In this document: positions 50,788-61,419 of the stretch, one piece after another | How positions within the stretch are numbered: the first letter of the stretch is position 1 | How the letters are laid out: every line of letters begins with the position of its first letter | Source: Streptomyces pyxinae | GTDB taxonomy: Bacteria; Actinomycetota; Actinomycetes; Streptomycetales; Streptomycetaceae | NCBI RefSeq assembly: GCF_024756275.1 | Contig: NZ_JANUGQ010000004.1 | Coordinates: forward strand, 334,579-398,578 | DNA: 64,000 nucleotides | Direction: 5' to 3' | Position numbers and translations under genes: made by a program | The notes under the pieces: generated by a model | Databases searched by the model: none | What the model was told of the DNA's origin: nothing | The model's input: only the letters and a program-made list of their open reading frames with translations

Positions 50788-50819
50788 GGGACAGCCCCGC
50801 TAAGGAGCCGGGCTGTCCC
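50788..50819 (-). terminator. Hairpin spanning the MeaB stop codon
   Basis: GGGACAGCCC (50788-50797) and GGGCTGTCCC (50810-50819) form a perfect 10-bp stem. The TAG stop of the GTPase gene (50800-50802) lies in the loop. It probably ends the mutase operon transcript. Confidence 0.6.
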
Positions 50820-51855
50820 CGCCGGGCTCCGGTGACCCGCCGGGGTCCGGTGATCCGCCGGGGTCCGGGAGGCCGGGGTCGGCGAACGCCGCCAGGATGC
50901 GTTCGGCGGCCAGGGTGGCGGTCAGTTCGCCGTCGCGCACCCGGCGCTCCAGGGCGGGGGCCAGGGCGCGGACGCCCGGGTGGGAGCGGAGCCGGCCGAG
51001 CAGCTCGTCGCGGACCATCGCCCAGGTCCACTCCACCTGCTGGTCCCGGCGCTTGGCGGCGAGGCGGCCGGCGGAGTCCAGCAGCGCCCGGTGCTGTTCG
51101 AGGCGCTCCCAGACGGTGTCCAGGCCCACCGACTCGCGGGCGCTGCAGGTGAGCACCGGCGGGGTCCAGGCGGCGTCGGCGGGGGTCATCAGCCGCAGCG
51201 CGCCGGAGAGTTCCCGGGCGGCGGTCCGCGCGTCCCGCTCGTGGGGGCCGTCGGCCTTGTTGACGGCCAGCACGTCGGCCAGTTCCAGGACGCCCTTCTT
51301 GATGCCCTGGAGCTGGTCGCCGGTCCGGGCCAGGGTGAGCAGCAGGAAGGAGTCGACCATCCCCGCCACGGTGGTCTCGGACTGGCCCACGCCGACGGTC
51401 TCGACCAGCACCACGTCGTAGCCGGCGGCCTCCATCACCACCATGGACTCGCGGGTCGCCTTGGCCACCCCGCCGAGCGTGCCGGCGCTGGGCGAGGGCC
51501 GGACGAAGGCGGCCGGGTCCACCGCGAGCCGCTCCATCCGGGTCTTGTCGCCCAGGATGGAGCCGCCGGTGCGGCTGGAGGACGGGTCCACGGCCAGCAC
51601 CGCGACCCGGTGGCCGAGGCCGGTCAGCATGGTGCCGAAGGCGTCGATGAAGGTGGACTTGCCGACCCCCGGCACCCCGCTGATCCCGATCCGCCGCGCC
51701 CCGCCGGTGTGCGGGAGCAGCTCGGTGAGGAGCCGCTGGGCGAGGGCGCGGTGGTCGGCGCGGGTGGACTCGACCAGGGTGATGGCGCGGGCGACGAAGG
51801 CCCGCTTCCCGTCGAGCACGCCCTTCACATAGCTGTCCAGGTCGATGGTGGCCAT
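50800..51855 (-). CDS. meaB: Methylmalonyl-CoA mutase-associated GTPase MeaB
   Basis: 351 residues. G-protein motifs are [20 protein letters not shown] (P-loop), [22 protein letters not shown] and the NKADG base-recognition motif (LAVNKADGP). [18 protein letters not shown] at the start is typical of MeaB/ArgK. It protects and reloads the B12 cofactor of methylmalonyl-CoA mutase. The ATG lies 6 nt after the large-subunit stop. The C-terminus adds a Pro/Asp/Gly repeat tail ([17 protein letters not shown]). Confidence 0.94.
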   Translation of the reverse strand: MATIDLDSYVKGVLDGKRAFVARAITLVESTRADHRALAQRLLTELLPHTGGARRIGISGVPGVGKSTFIDAFGTMLTGLGHRVAVLAVDPSSSRTGGSILGDKTRMERLAVDPAAFVRPSPSAGTLGGVAKATRESMVVMEAAGYDVVLVETVGVGQSETTVAGMVDSFLLLTLARTGDQLQGIKKGVLELADVLAVNKADGPHERDARTAARELSGALRLMTPADAAWTPPVLTCSARESVGLDTVWERLEQHRALLDSAGRLAAKRRDQQVEWTWAMVRDELLGRLRSHPGVRALAPALERRVRDGELTATLAAERILAAFADPGLPDPGGSPDPGGSPEPGGDSPAP

Positions 51856-51861
51856 GGGCGG

Positions 51862-54165
51862 CTACAGCTCGTCGTGGCCGAGCGCGGCGCCCAGCCGCTC
51901 CACCAGGTCGTACGCCGCGTCCGGGATCACCGTGCCGGGCGGGAAGACGGCGGTCGCGCCCATCTCCAGCAGGGCCGGCACGTCCTGCGGCGGGATGACC
52001 CCGCCCACGACGATCATGATGTCCTCGCGGCCCTCCTCCGCGAGCTGCTCGCGCAGCGCCGGGACGAGGGTGAGGTGGCCGGCCGCCAGCGAGGAGACGC
52101 CCACGATGTGCACGTCCGCCTCGACCGCCTGCCGGGCCACCTCGGCGGGCGTCTGGAAGAGCGGGCCGACGTCCACGTCGAAGCCCAGGTCGGCGAAGGC
52201 GGTGGCGATCACCTTCTGGCCCCGGTCGTGGCCGTCCTGGCCCATCTTGGCGACCAGGATGCGCGGGCGGCGGCCCTCGGCCTCCTCGAACCGGCCGACC
52301 AGCGCGCGGGTGCGTTCCACGGAGGGCGACTCCCCTGCCTCGTTGCGGTAGACACCGGAGATCGTACGGATCTGGCCCGCGTGCCGCCCGTACACCTTCT
52401 CCAGGGCGTCGGAGATCTCCCCGACGGTGGCCTTGGCGCGGGCGGCGTCCACGGCGAGGGCGAGCAGATTGCCCTCCAGGCCCGGTCCCGAGCCGCGTCC
52501 GGCGGCCTCGGTGAGGGCGCGCAGCGCGTCCTGGGTGACGGCCTCGTCCCGCTCCTCGCGCAGCCGCCGCAGCTTCTCGATCTGCTGGGCGCGCACCGAG
52601 GAGTTGTCGACCTTGAGCACCTCGATCTGCTCGTCGGTGTCGACCCGGTACTTGTTGACCCCGATCACCGGCTGGCGGCCGGAGTCGATCCGGGCCTGGG
52701 TCCTGGCCGCCGCCTCCTCCACCCGCAGCTTGGGGATGCCCGCGTCGATGGCCTGCGCCATGCCGCCGGCCCGCTCGACCTCCTCGATGTGCTGCCAGGC
52801 GCGGTGGGCGAGGTCGTGGGTGAGCCGCTCGACATAGGCGCTGCCGCCCCAGGGGTCGATGACCCGGCAGGTGCCGGACTCCTGCTGGAGCAGCAGCTGG
52901 GTGTTGCGGGCGATCCGGGCGGAGAAGTCGGTGGGCAGCGCCAGCGCCTCGTCCAGCGCGTTGGTGTGCAGCGACTGGGTGTGCCCCTGGGTGGCGGCCA
53001 TCGCCTCCACACAGGTGCGGGTGACGTTGTTGAACACGTCCTGGGCGGTGAGCGACCAGCCGGAGGTCTGCGAATGGGTGCGCAGCGACAGCGACTTGGC
53101 GTTCTTCGGCTCGAACTGCTTGACCAGTTTGGCCCAGAGCAGCCGGGCCGCCCGCATCTTGGCGATCTCCATGAAGAAGTTCATGCCGATCGCCCAGAAG
53201 AACGAGAGCCGGGGTGCGAAGGCGTCCACGTCCAGACCGGCGTCCCGCCCGGCGCGCAGGTACTCCACCCCGTCGGCGAGGGTGTAGGCCAGCTCCAGGT
53301 CGGCCGTGGCCCCGGCCTCCTGGATGTGGTAGCCGGAGATGGAGATCGAGTTGTAGCGGGGCATCTTCTGCGAGGTGTAGGCGAAGATGTCGCTGATGAT
53401 CCGCATGGAGGGGCGTGGCGGATAGATGTAGGTGTTGCGGACCATGAACTCCTTGAGGATGTCGTTCTGGATGGTCCCGGCCAGCTTCTCCGGCGGTACG
53501 CCCTGCTCCTCGGCAGCCACGATGTAGAGGGCGAGCACGGGGAGGACGGCGCCGTTCATGGTCATCGAGACGGTCATCCGGTCGAGCGGGATGCCGTCGA
53601 AGAGCCGGCGCATGTCGTAGATGGAGTCGATGGCCACGCCCGCCATGCCGACGTCGCCGGTCACCCGGGGGTGGTCGCTGTCGTATCCCCGGTGGGTGGG
53701 CAGGTCGAAGGCGACCGAGAGCCCCTTCTGCCCGGCGGCGAGGTTGCGCCGGTAGAAGGCGTTGGACTCCTCGGCGGTGGAGAACCCGGCGTACTGGCGG
53801 ATGGTCCACGGCTGGTTGACGTACATCGTCGGATAGGGGCCGCGCAGATACGGGGCGATGCCCGGATAGGTGGCCAGGAAGTCCAGGCCCTCCAGGTCAC
53901 GGGCGGTGTAGAGCGGCTTGACCGCGATGCCCTCGGGAGTGTCCCAGCGGAGGTCGTCGGCGCTGCTGCCGGTGGTCTCCTTGACGGCCGCCCGCCACTG
54001 CTCCTCGGTCACGCGCTCGCCCGCGCCGGCCGTCCCGGTGGTTCCGCCGGTGTGCCCGGGGGCTCCGGCGCCGGCGGGGGCTCCGGGGCCGGCGGTGGCG
54101 GTGGCGGTGACGCCATCGGGGTCGGCCGGGTGCAGGGGCACCTCTGCGAAGTCGGGGATCTTCAC
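51862..54165 (-). CDS. mutB: Methylmalonyl-CoA mutase, large (catalytic) subunit
   Basis: 767 residues. The barrel carries [31 protein letters not shown] and [25 protein letters not shown]; the C-terminal B12 domain has the ligand motif DGHDRG ([28 protein letters not shown] segment, near residue 640). It interconverts succinyl-CoA and (R)-methylmalonyl-CoA. The N-terminus has a Gly/Ala-rich insertion ([23 protein letters not shown]). The start is GTG at 54165, overlapping the small-subunit stop (GTGA). Confidence 0.96.
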   Translation of the reverse strand: MKIPDFAEVPLHPADPDGVTATATAGPGAPAGAGAPGHTGGTTGTAGAGERVTEEQWRAAVKETTGSSADDLRWDTPEGIAVKPLYTARDLEGLDFLATYPGIAPYLRGPYPTMYVNQPWTIRQYAGFSTAEESNAFYRRNLAAGQKGLSVAFDLPTHRGYDSDHPRVTGDVGMAGVAIDSIYDMRRLFDGIPLDRMTVSMTMNGAVLPVLALYIVAAEEQGVPPEKLAGTIQNDILKEFMVRNTYIYPPRPSMRIISDIFAYTSQKMPRYNSISISGYHIQEAGATADLELAYTLADGVEYLRAGRDAGLDVDAFAPRLSFFWAIGMNFFMEIAKMRAARLLWAKLVKQFEPKNAKSLSLRTHSQTSGWSLTAQDVFNNVTRTCVEAMAATQGHTQSLHTNALDEALALPTDFSARIARNTQLLLQQESGTCRVIDPWGGSAYVERLTHDLAHRAWQHIEEVERAGGMAQAIDAGIPKLRVEEAAARTQARIDSGRQPVIGVNKYRVDTDEQIEVLKVDNSSVRAQQIEKLRRLREERDEAVTQDALRALTEAAGRGSGPGLEGNLLALAVDAARAKATVGEISDALEKVYGRHAGQIRTISGVYRNEAGESPSVERTRALVGRFEEAEGRRPRILVAKMGQDGHDRGQKVIATAFADLGFDVDVGPLFQTPAEVARQAVEADVHIVGVSSLAAGHLTLVPALREQLAEEGREDIMIVVGGVIPPQDVPALLEMGATAVFPPGTVIPDAAYDLVERLGAALGHDEL

Positions 54166-56102
54166 GCCGCCACTCCCATGCGGTCCAGGACGGAGGACAG
54201 GACGGCCACCGCGTCACAGCCCGCGTAGACGTACTCGTCGATTCCGGTCTGCTCGTCGGTTCCGGTGTGCTCGTCGTTTCCAGTGTGCTCGCCCGGCCGC
54301 CCGGCCAGGTAGATCCGCTCGGCACCGGCCGCCCGCAGCGCCGCCGCGACCGGTCCTGCCTGCTCGGCGTAGAGCGCGTCACTGGAGCAGAGGCAGGCCA
54401 CGGTGGCCCCGGCGGCCCGGAAGGCGTCGGCGGCGGTCTCCGGGTCCACGGTCACCGGCTGGTGCACCGGCTCCACCCCGCCGGCCTGGAAGAGATTGGC
54501 GGCGAAGGAGACCCGGGCGGTGTGCGCGGCGGCCGGGCCGAGCGCGGCGAGGAAGATCCTCGGCCGGGCGCCGGTGGCGGCGAGATGGGCGTCGGAACGG
54601 GCGCGCAGCGCCTCGTACGCCTCGTCCCGGCGCACCCGGGGCAGCCCGCCGGGGTGGGCGGCCGGCTCCGGGGCGGGCTCCCGCTCGACCGGCTTCTCCG
54701 CCAGATGGGGGAATTCGCTGACCCCGGTGACGGGCTCCTTGCGGCGGGCCAGCCGCTGCTTGCGGGCGGCCCAGCCGGCCGCGATCCGCTCGCCCACCAG
54801 TCCGGAGCGGAGCGCCGCCTCCTGCCCGCCGGCGGCCTCCAGCTCCTGGAAGAAGGCCCAGCCGGCCCCGGCGAGCTCCTCGGTGAGGCGCTCGATGTAC
54901 CAGGAGCCGCCGGCCGGGTCCGCGACCCTTCCGAGATGGGACTCCTCAAGAAGGATCGTGGAGGTGTTGCGCGAGATCCGGCGGGCGAAGGCGTCCGGGA
55001 GGCCCAGCTCCTGGTCGAAGGGGAGCACGGTGACGGCGTCGGCGCCGCCCACCCCCGCGCCCAGGGCGGCGATGGTGGTGCGGAGCATGTTCACATACGG
55101 GTCGCGGCGGGTCATCATCACCGGCGACGTGACCGCGTGCTGGCGCTGCGCCCCGGCCTCCCCGGTGACCCCGCAGACCTCGGCGACCCGGGCCCAGAGC
55201 CGGCGGGCGGCGCGCAGCGCGGCGACGGTGAGGAACTGGTCGGCGGTGGCCGCGTAGCGGAACTCCAGCTGGCGGCAGGCGGCGTCGGCCGGCAGTCCCG
55301 CCTCGGTCAGCAGCCGCAGATAGGCGACCCCGGTGGCGAGCGAGAGGCCCAGTTCCTGGGCGGCCGAGGCGCCGGCCTCGTGGTAGGGCAGCGCGTCCAC
55401 CGTGAGGGCGCGCAGCCCCGGGTAGCCGTCGTGCAGCCGATGGGCGAGCGCGGCGGCCTCCCCGGTGCCGGTGACCGGCTCCCCGGTGCGGGCGGCCAGG
55501 CCCAGCGGGTCGGCGCCGAGATTGCCCCGGGCCGCGTCCGGGGCGACGCCCCGCTCCTCGTACAGCCGCAGCAGCGCCTCGGCGGCGGCCGGGGTGTCGG
55601 CGCCCGCGTCCAGCACCACCGGGGCCAGGTCCAGATAGACGCCGTCCAGGGCGCGGCCCAGCCCGGCCACCGGGACGCCGCCCGCGCCGACGGCCAGCCA
55701 GAGGGAGGTGACGCCGTTCTCCAGGTCGTCCAGGACGGCCCGGTTGGTGCGGTCGGGCTCGGCCCGGCGGTGGAGCTGGCGCACGTCCCAGCCGCCGACC
55801 GGGCGACCGCCGCGAGTGAACGGCGCGAACCCGGGATAGCCTGCCTCCGGCAGCCCGGCCGCGCCCTCTGTGACCGGCCCGGGGCCCGTCTCCGGCCCGG
55901 GGACGGAGTCCCGCGCGGTGTAGAGGGGGCGGACGACGACGCCGTCGTCCAGCGCCGTGGCCAGCGCCTCCTCGGCCGCCGCACCCGTCACGTCCTTGCC
56001 GGACTTGCGCAGCACGCCCTCGACGAGGCGCTGCCACTGCTCATGGGTGGCGTCCGGGAACTCGGCGGCGAGCGAGAGCCCGTCATCGGGGAGAACCGTC
56101 AT
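54162..56102 (-). CDS. mutA: Methylmalonyl-CoA mutase, small subunit
   Basis: 646 residues, homologous to the large subunit but without the B12 ligand motif: its C-terminal domain reads [31 protein letters not shown] where DGHDRG would be. [18 protein letters not shown] and [22 protein letters not shown] mark the start. It pairs structurally with MutB. Near the C-terminus, a short repeat ([17 protein letters not shown]) is inserted at about residues 616-632. ATG at 56102; the ribosome site is weak. Confidence 0.94.
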   Translation of the reverse strand: MTVLPDDGLSLAAEFPDATHEQWQRLVEGVLRKSGKDVTGAAAEEALATALDDGVVVRPLYTARDSVPGPETGPGPVTEGAAGLPEAGYPGFAPFTRGGRPVGGWDVRQLHRRAEPDRTNRAVLDDLENGVTSLWLAVGAGGVPVAGLGRALDGVYLDLAPVVLDAGADTPAAAEALLRLYEERGVAPDAARGNLGADPLGLAARTGEPVTGTGEAAALAHRLHDGYPGLRALTVDALPYHEAGASAAQELGLSLATGVAYLRLLTEAGLPADAACRQLEFRYAATADQFLTVAALRAARRLWARVAEVCGVTGEAGAQRQHAVTSPVMMTRRDPYVNMLRTTIAALGAGVGGADAVTVLPFDQELGLPDAFARRISRNTSTILLEESHLGRVADPAGGSWYIERLTEELAGAGWAFFQELEAAGGQEAALRSGLVGERIAAGWAARKQRLARRKEPVTGVSEFPHLAEKPVEREPAPEPAAHPGGLPRVRRDEAYEALRARSDAHLAATGARPRIFLAALGPAAAHTARVSFAANLFQAGGVEPVHQPVTVDPETAADAFRAAGATVACLCSSDALYAEQAGPVAAALRAAGAERIYLAGRPGEHTGNDEHTGTDEQTGIDEYVYAGCDAVAVLSSVLDRMGVAA

Positions 56103-56140
56103 GCCCGGATGCTAGGGCAGCCGCACGGATGAGCGAGAGA

Positions 56141-56156
56141 GGTCACGGCTGTGACC
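56141..56156 (-). promoter_or_regulatory. Palindrome upstream of mutA
   Basis: GGTCACggctGTGACC is a perfect 6-bp inverted repeat with a 4-nt spacer, 39 bp upstream of the mutA start. On the minus strand a possible -10 (TAGCAT, 56109-56114) lies between it and the start codon, so a protein bound here would touch the -35 region. The regulator is unknown. Confidence 0.45.
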
Positions 56157-56967
56157 TTGCCCTCCCTGCCCGAACCCACCGCCCGGCCCGGCCCGGTTCA
56201 CCGGCCCGCGCCGGCCGACCGCTCCGCGCGCCGCGCCCCGCCCCGCCCCGCCCCGCCCCGCCGCATGACACACCGTCCGTCACCCGCGTGACAGCGCTTC
56301 ACAGCGTTTGTACGGCTCCGAGCGCGCCCGTCGGCAAGGGCGACGGGCACCGCCCGGTCGCCCTCGCCGGCGGGGGGCACCGCCCGTCCGGTGGCCGGGG
56401 TTGCCGGGTGCCCTCCGCCGTGGCAGGCGCCGCACCACCCGCCCGGAGGGTCCGGACGGGGCCGACTGCCGGTACGGGCGGGCAGGCGCGGTGCCGCGTC
56501 GCACTGTCCTACAGTCCCACCGCCGCATCCCGGCCGCGCTCCGGGGCGCGGGCACGACGCCGCACGCCCCACGCACCCCTCCGGATGCTCCCGTACAACC
56601 ACGCGCACCTCCGTACGCCCCCGCCGCCGGCCCCGGTCGGCCGTCCCGGCTCACCCTCTCCACCCCAGGCACCCCTGCCACCACGGGTTATGCCGGTCTC
56701 GCGCAGCTGACTCCGGCAGACGGCGGAACTCCGGCCCCCGCACCGGTGGGTGATCGCACAGATATGCCCCGCACCGAAATCCACCCCCGGGCCGATCATC
56801 CGAAATGACGTCCGGACGAAGGGAATTCGCCCCCGGCAGCACCGGCCCGGGCCGCCCGGGCTCCGGGGAACACGCCTGTCACGCGCCGTTGACGCTCCCC
56901 CGGGAGAGGCGTATCACTTTCGGCTAGTGCCGTAACTTCTCCCCCACGCCCCGGAGGTGTTCCCCCG
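56157..56967. other. Long divergent intergenic region, no convincing gene
   Basis: Some 810 bp between mutA and the beta-propeller gene. It contains five tandem CCCCG units (56236-56260) and many Pro/Arg-coding frames on both strands, none with a ribosome site or recognisable motif. A promoter for the propeller gene lies at its right end. I looked for a cobalamin riboswitch because of the B12 enzyme next door and saw no B12-box-like core. Confidence 0.55.
56889..56917 (+). promoter_or_regulatory. Predicted promoter of the propeller gene
   Basis: TTGACG (56889-56894) and TATCAC (56912-56917) are 17 bp apart. The start would fall near 56924, giving a leader of about 44 nt that contains GGAGG ahead of the TTG start codon. 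Confidence 0.45.
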
Positions 56968-59007
56968 TTGACGACGCGACGCGCGTTCCTCACCGGCACC
57001 ACCGCAGCACTCTCCGCCACAATTCTCGACTTCACGACACTCGCCAGCGGCGCCCACGCGGCGGACAATCGAATGATGCGCGAACCCGTCTCCCTGGGGG
57101 TACCGCTGTCCGACGTGCTGCTGCTCGGCGGCACCGTCGCACCCGGCCCCGGCGGCCGAGCCGCCCTGTGGAACGTATCGACCGGAAAGCCCGCCTACCT
57201 CAACGCCATCGACCCCGGCACCGGCGAACAGCTGGTCAGCGTCCCGCTGACCGGCGCCGACGGTTCCTGGGCGGTCACGGCCGCGCCCGACGGCGTCTAC
57301 GCCGGCACCTACGGCAACGCCCACCTCTACCGCTGGCGCCCCGGCAACGCGGGGGCGGCCGAGGACCTCGGGCTGCCGCTCGCCCGGCAGACGTTCATCT
57401 GGAGCCTCGCCACCGACGAGGCCGGCAAGGTCTGGGGCGGCACCTTCCCCGAGGGCAAGGTGTTCCGCTACGACCCCGCCACCGGGGCGGTGAAGGACTT
57501 CGGGCAGGCGGTCGCCGGGCAGACGTACGTCCGGTCGCTCGCCTGCACCGGCGGCAAGGTGTACAGCGGCGCCTACGCCTCGGCGCACATCGCCGAACTC
57601 GACCCGGCCACCGGTGTCTTCACCCAGCTGCCCGCCCCGCCCGGGCTCGACACGATAAGCGGACGGGCCGTCTACGACCTGAACGCCCACGGCGGCCGGC
57701 TCTACGCGCGGATCGGCTCCGATCTGCCGAGCCCGCTCTTCGTCTACGACACCGCCGCCCGGGTCTGGACCGACAAGATCCCCGAGGCACACGGGCTGAG
57801 CGTCTGTCCGCCGGACGAGGAGGGCCGGGTCTACCTCATCCAGGAGGGTGAACTCCGCCGCTACGATCCGCAGACCAAGCAGATCACCGGCACCGGGCTG
57901 GTGTTCGACGGCAAGGTGCGCAACGCCCGGTCGTTCGGCTGGGTGGAGCTGGGGCTCCCGGACTACCCGGGCCGGAGTGTGGTCGGCACCCTCTGGCGGG
58001 GCGAGATGTTCCGCTACAACCCCCGGACCGGGGCGCACGCCATTCTGCCGACCCAGGTGCGCCACGAGCCGATCGAGATCCTCTCGCTGGCCGACGGCGG
58101 GCGGCGGACGGTCTACGCGGGCGGCTTCCTCAACGGCGGCCTCGGCGCGGTGCACACCGAGTCGGCCGCCAGCGCCTTCCACCGGTTCGCCCAGATCGAG
58201 TACGTCCAGCAGGCGTCGGACGGCTCGGTCTGGCTGGGGGTGTATCCGGAGGGGCGGGTCTACCGCTACCGCCCCGACCGGACCTGGAACAGCCCGGAGT
58301 ACTCCCCGGCCGGCACCCGCGCGCTGCCGGCCAACCCCGAGCTGATCATGACGCTCAAGCCGTATCTCCAGATGCGGGCCAAGGTGCTGGCCGAGACCGA
58401 GGGCAAGATGGTGGTCGGCACCGTGCCGGAGGGCGACCGGCTCGGCGGCGGGATCGCCGTCTACGACATGTCCACCGGGGCCTGGGAGTTCACCCGGAAC
58501 GTCGTCCAGGACCAGTCGGTCTTCGCGCTCGCCGGCCATCAGGGCGTGATGTACGGCGGGGCCTCGGTCACCGGCGGGCTCAGCACCACCCCGCCCACCC
58601 GGAAGGCGGGCGCGGTCTTCGCCTGGGACGTGCACCGCAACACCAAGCTCTGGGAGCTGGAACCGGTCGCCACCGAGGGCACGGTGAGCGGGCTGGCGGT
58701 GGGGCCGGACGGCCGGCTCTGGGGGCTCGCGGGCCACACCCTCTTCGCCGTCGACCTGCGCTCCCGGACCATCGTCCGCCGGCTGGAGCTGGGCACCCGC
58801 AGCACCGGCGGCACGGTGGTGGTCTCCCGGGGCATGCTGTACGTCAGTGTCGACGGCGGGCTGGTCTTCCGGGTCAACCCGTTCGCCTCGCACCTCGACC
58901 CGGTGCTGATCGCCGCCTTCGCGCACCGCCGGATGACCGGTCACCGGGACGGCCGGCTCTACTTCAGCCGGGGCGCCGAACTGCTGAAGCTCGACCCCCG
59001 CCCCTGA
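56968..59007 (+). CDS. Tat-exported beta-propeller protein
   Basis: 679 residues. The start is TTG at 56968, with CCGGAGG 11 nt upstream; no ATG or GTG in frame is better. The N-terminus TTRRAFLTGTTAALSATIL is a twin-arginine type signal ending near AHA-AD (residue 31). The rest is built of repeated blades: WGGTFPEGKVFRYDPATGAVKDFG, VYSGAYASAHIAELDPATGVF, VVGTLWRGEMFRYNPRTGAHA, VWLGVYPEGRVYRYRPD and VYGGASVTGG-like segments, giving about seven to ten blades of PQQ/YVTN type. Function is unknown. It sits 130 bp ahead of a sugar importer and could bind or process the same polysaccharide. Confidence 0.85.
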   Translation: MTTRRAFLTGTTAALSATILDFTTLASGAHAADNRMMREPVSLGVPLSDVLLLGGTVAPGPGGRAALWNVSTGKPAYLNAIDPGTGEQLVSVPLTGADGSWAVTAAPDGVYAGTYGNAHLYRWRPGNAGAAEDLGLPLARQTFIWSLATDEAGKVWGGTFPEGKVFRYDPATGAVKDFGQAVAGQTYVRSLACTGGKVYSGAYASAHIAELDPATGVFTQLPAPPGLDTISGRAVYDLNAHGGRLYARIGSDLPSPLFVYDTAARVWTDKIPEAHGLSVCPPDEEGRVYLIQEGELRRYDPQTKQITGTGLVFDGKVRNARSFGWVELGLPDYPGRSVVGTLWRGEMFRYNPRTGAHAILPTQVRHEPIEILSLADGGRRTVYAGGFLNGGLGAVHTESAASAFHRFAQIEYVQQASDGSVWLGVYPEGRVYRYRPDRTWNSPEYSPAGTRALPANPELIMTLKPYLQMRAKVLAETEGKMVVGTVPEGDRLGGGIAVYDMSTGAWEFTRNVVQDQSVFALAGHQGVMYGGASVTGGLSTTPPTRKAGAVFAWDVHRNTKLWELEPVATEGTVSGLAVGPDGRLWGLAGHTLFAVDLRSRTIVRRLELGTRSTGGTVVVSRGMLYVSVDGGLVFRVNPFASHLDPVLIAAFAHRRMTGHRDGRLYFSRGAELLKLDPRP

Positions 59008-59137
59008 CCGGCCCGTCGGAATCAACGCACCCCTAGAGTGGGCATGTTGATGTTCCGGAGGCATCCGGCTGCTCTCGGTCCCGTCCGAGGCGGCCGGGCC
59101 TCGTCCCTTCCCGGTCTCCTGGCCCCCGGAGGTATCG

Positions 59138-60415
59138 ATGAGGACCGGCTTCACCCGCAGGACCGGTTTCACGCGCGCCGCCCTGCCCCTGGCCCTGCTC
59201 TCGCTCGTGGCCACCGCGCTCACCGCCTGCGGAGGCGGCGGCTCCGGGGACGGCGAGGGCGTCACCGTATGGATGTATCCGGTGATCTCCGACCCCAAGG
59301 CCAACGCCGCCTACTGGGACGGGATCGAGCGGGCCTTCGAGAAGGCCCACCCCGGGACCCCGCTCACCATCGAGCAGCAGCCCTGGGACAACCGGGACCA
59401 GAAGCTCGCCACCGCCTTCGCCGGCGGCAAGGGACCCGACGTGGTGCTGCTCAACCCCGACCAGGTGCCGCAGTTCGCCACCAGCGGGGCACTGCGGCCG
59501 GTGGACAAGGCGCTCTCCTCCTCCACCGGGGCCTTTCTGCCCGCCGCGCTGAAGGCGATGACCCAGGACGGCAAGGTGTACGCGGCGCCGGTCTACCAGA
59601 CCGTCACCACCACGCTCTACAACAAGCGGCTGCTCACCGCCGCCGGTATCACCACGCCCCCCGCCACCTGGGAGGAGATCAAGGCCGCCGCGCCGAAGCT
59701 CAGGGCGAGGAAGGTGGCCATACTGGACTACTCGGCCGGCAACGAGGCGACCCTCAACCTCAACTTCTATCCGCTGCTGTGGCAGGCGGGCGGCCGGATC
59801 TTCAGCGAGGACGGCAAGAAGGCCGCGTTCAACGGCCCCGAGGGCGTCACGGCGCTCACCTTCCTCACCGACCTCTACCGGGCGGGCGGGGTGCCCCGGT
59901 CCGCGCTGACCAACACCAATGTCCTCGCCGACCAGGCGCTCGGCCGCCAGCAGGCCGCGATGGGCTTCTCCGCCGCGCTCGCGGACACCGAGCTGGCGGC
60001 GAAGACCTGGGGCGCGGAGAACGTGGTGGTGGGCGCGCCGCTGAAGGGCGCCAAGCAGGTCGCCTTCGGGGTCCCCGGCGGGCTCGGGATCAGCGCCCGT
60101 ACCGGCGATCCGTCCGGCGCCGAGCAGTTCGTGGCCTTCATGACCGAGCCCGCGCAGATCGAGTCGCTGGGGAAGGCGAGCGGCTTCTTCTCGCCCCGGA
60201 CCGATGTCACGGTGCCCAGCGACTCCCCGTACGCCGAGCAGTACCAGGCCGCGCTGGCCCATGTCTTCCCGGGTGAGCCGCACCCGGCCGCCCGCCAGCT
60301 GATGGGGCTGCTGGCCCCGGAGATCCAGGCGGCGCTGACCGGCAAGAAGACCCCGAAGCAGGCCCTGGACGCGGCGGCGGACGCGGCCGACGAGCTGCTG
60401 GCACGGCAGCGTTGA
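59138..60415 (+). CDS. Carbohydrate ABC transporter substrate-binding lipoprotein (family 1)
   Basis: 425 residues. The signal peptide has a duplicated hexapeptide (RTGFTRRTGFTR) and lipobox LTAC (Cys31). VWMYPVISDPKANAAYWDGIERAFEKAHPG, GGKGPDVVLLNPDQVPQFA and YAAPVYQTVTTTLYNKRLLTAAGI are family-1 (MalE/UgpB-like) features. It binds an oligosaccharide or sugar derivative outside the membrane. First gene of the importer operon; its stop overlaps the TTG start of the permease. Confidence 0.93.
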   Translation: MRTGFTRRTGFTRAALPLALLSLVATALTACGGGGSGDGEGVTVWMYPVISDPKANAAYWDGIERAFEKAHPGTPLTIEQQPWDNRDQKLATAFAGGKGPDVVLLNPDQVPQFATSGALRPVDKALSSSTGAFLPAALKAMTQDGKVYAAPVYQTVTTTLYNKRLLTAAGITTPPATWEEIKAAAPKLRARKVAILDYSAGNEATLNLNFYPLLWQAGGRIFSEDGKKAAFNGPEGVTALTFLTDLYRAGGVPRSALTNTNVLADQALGRQQAAMGFSAALADTELAAKTWGAENVVVGAPLKGAKQVAFGVPGGLGISARTGDPSGAEQFVAFMTEPAQIESLGKASGFFSPRTDVTVPSDSPYAEQYQAALAHVFPGEPHPAARQLMGLLAPEIQAALTGKKTPKQALDAAADAADELLARQR

Positions 60416-61419
60416 GCGGAGCCCTGACCGACGAGTCCACCGCCGGGGAGGAGGTGCCGGAGCCGGGCGGTCCCGGCCGGTCCACCGCCCAGGACGCGCG
60501 CGGCGGTACGGGCCGGGGCGGATCCGCCCGCCGTACGACCGGCCCGCGCCCCGGCTCGCGGCGGCGGGAGGCGCTCAGCGGTCTCGCCTTCGTCGCCCCG
60601 ATGCTGGTGCTCTTCCTGGTCTTCCGCTTCGGGCCGACGATCGGCGCGGTGCTGCTGTCGCTCACCGACTTCCGGCTCAGCGGCGACTGGCGGTTCATCG
60701 GCGCGGAGAACTACATCCGGCTGCTGGACGACGGCCTGTTCTGGGAGAGCCTGGGCGTCACCGCCCTCTACACCGTGCTGTTCGTGCCGATGACGGTGCT
60801 GGCCTCGCTGGGCACCGCGGTACTGCTGCACCGCACGGTGTGGGCGCGCGGCTTCTTCCGGGGGCTGTTCTTCCTCCCGTACGTCACCAGCATCGTGCTC
60901 GCCGCGGTGATCTGGAAGTGGATCTACGAGGTGGACGACGGCCTGCTCGACGCGGCGCTCGGCCTGCTGCGCCTCGGCCCGGTCGACTTCCTGGGCGACG
61001 AGCGGCTGGTGCTGCCGTCCATCGCCGTCACCGCCGCCTGGAAGGGCTTCGGCTACTCCATGCTCATTCTGCTCGCCGGGCTCCAGAACATCCCCAAGGA
61101 GATCGGGGAGGCCGCCACCATCGACGGGGCCGGGCCCTGGCAGCGGTTCCGCTGGGTGACCCTGCCGCTGCTGCGCCCGGTGCTCTTCTTCGTCCTGGTC
61201 ATCGAGGCGATCGGCGCCTTCCAGGTGTTCGACGCCATGTATGTGATGACCGGCGGCGGGCCGGTGCGGGCCAGCTATTCACTGGTGTACTTCCTCTACG
61301 ACTCCGGCTTCAAGTACTTCGACTTCGGCTACGCGAGCGCCATCGGGCTGGTGCTCTTCCTCGTCGTGCTGGTCTTCTCGCTGATCCAGCGGCGGCTCGT
61401 CGGACGGGAGGACGACTGA
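60412..61419 (+). CDS. Carbohydrate ABC transporter permease 1 (MalF-like)
   Basis: 335 residues. Six membrane segments begin at LSGLAFVAPMLVLFLVFRFGP. The EAA motif is EIGEAATIDGAGPWQRFRWVTLPLL. About 50 Gly/Thr/Arg-rich residues precede the first helix. The start is TTG at 60412, overlapping the binding-protein stop (TTGA). Confidence 0.92.
   Translation: MSGALTDESTAGEEVPEPGGPGRSTAQDARGGTGRGGSARRTTGPRPGSRRREALSGLAFVAPMLVLFLVFRFGPTIGAVLLSLTDFRLSGDWRFIGAENYIRLLDDGLFWESLGVTALYTVLFVPMTVLASLGTAVLLHRTVWARGFFRGLFFLPYVTSIVLAAVIWKWIYEVDDGLLDAALGLLRLGPVDFLGDERLVLPSIAVTAAWKGFGYSMLILLAGLQNIPKEIGEAATIDGAGPWQRFRWVTLPLLRPVLFFVLVIEAIGAFQVFDAMYVMTGGGPVRASYSLVYFLYDSGFKYFDFGYASAIGLVLFLVVLVFSLIQRRLVGREDD

Noticed and set aside
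56157..56967. Cobalamin riboswitch near the B12-dependent mutase
   Set aside because: No recognisable B12-box core on either strand; the region is GC-rich repeats.
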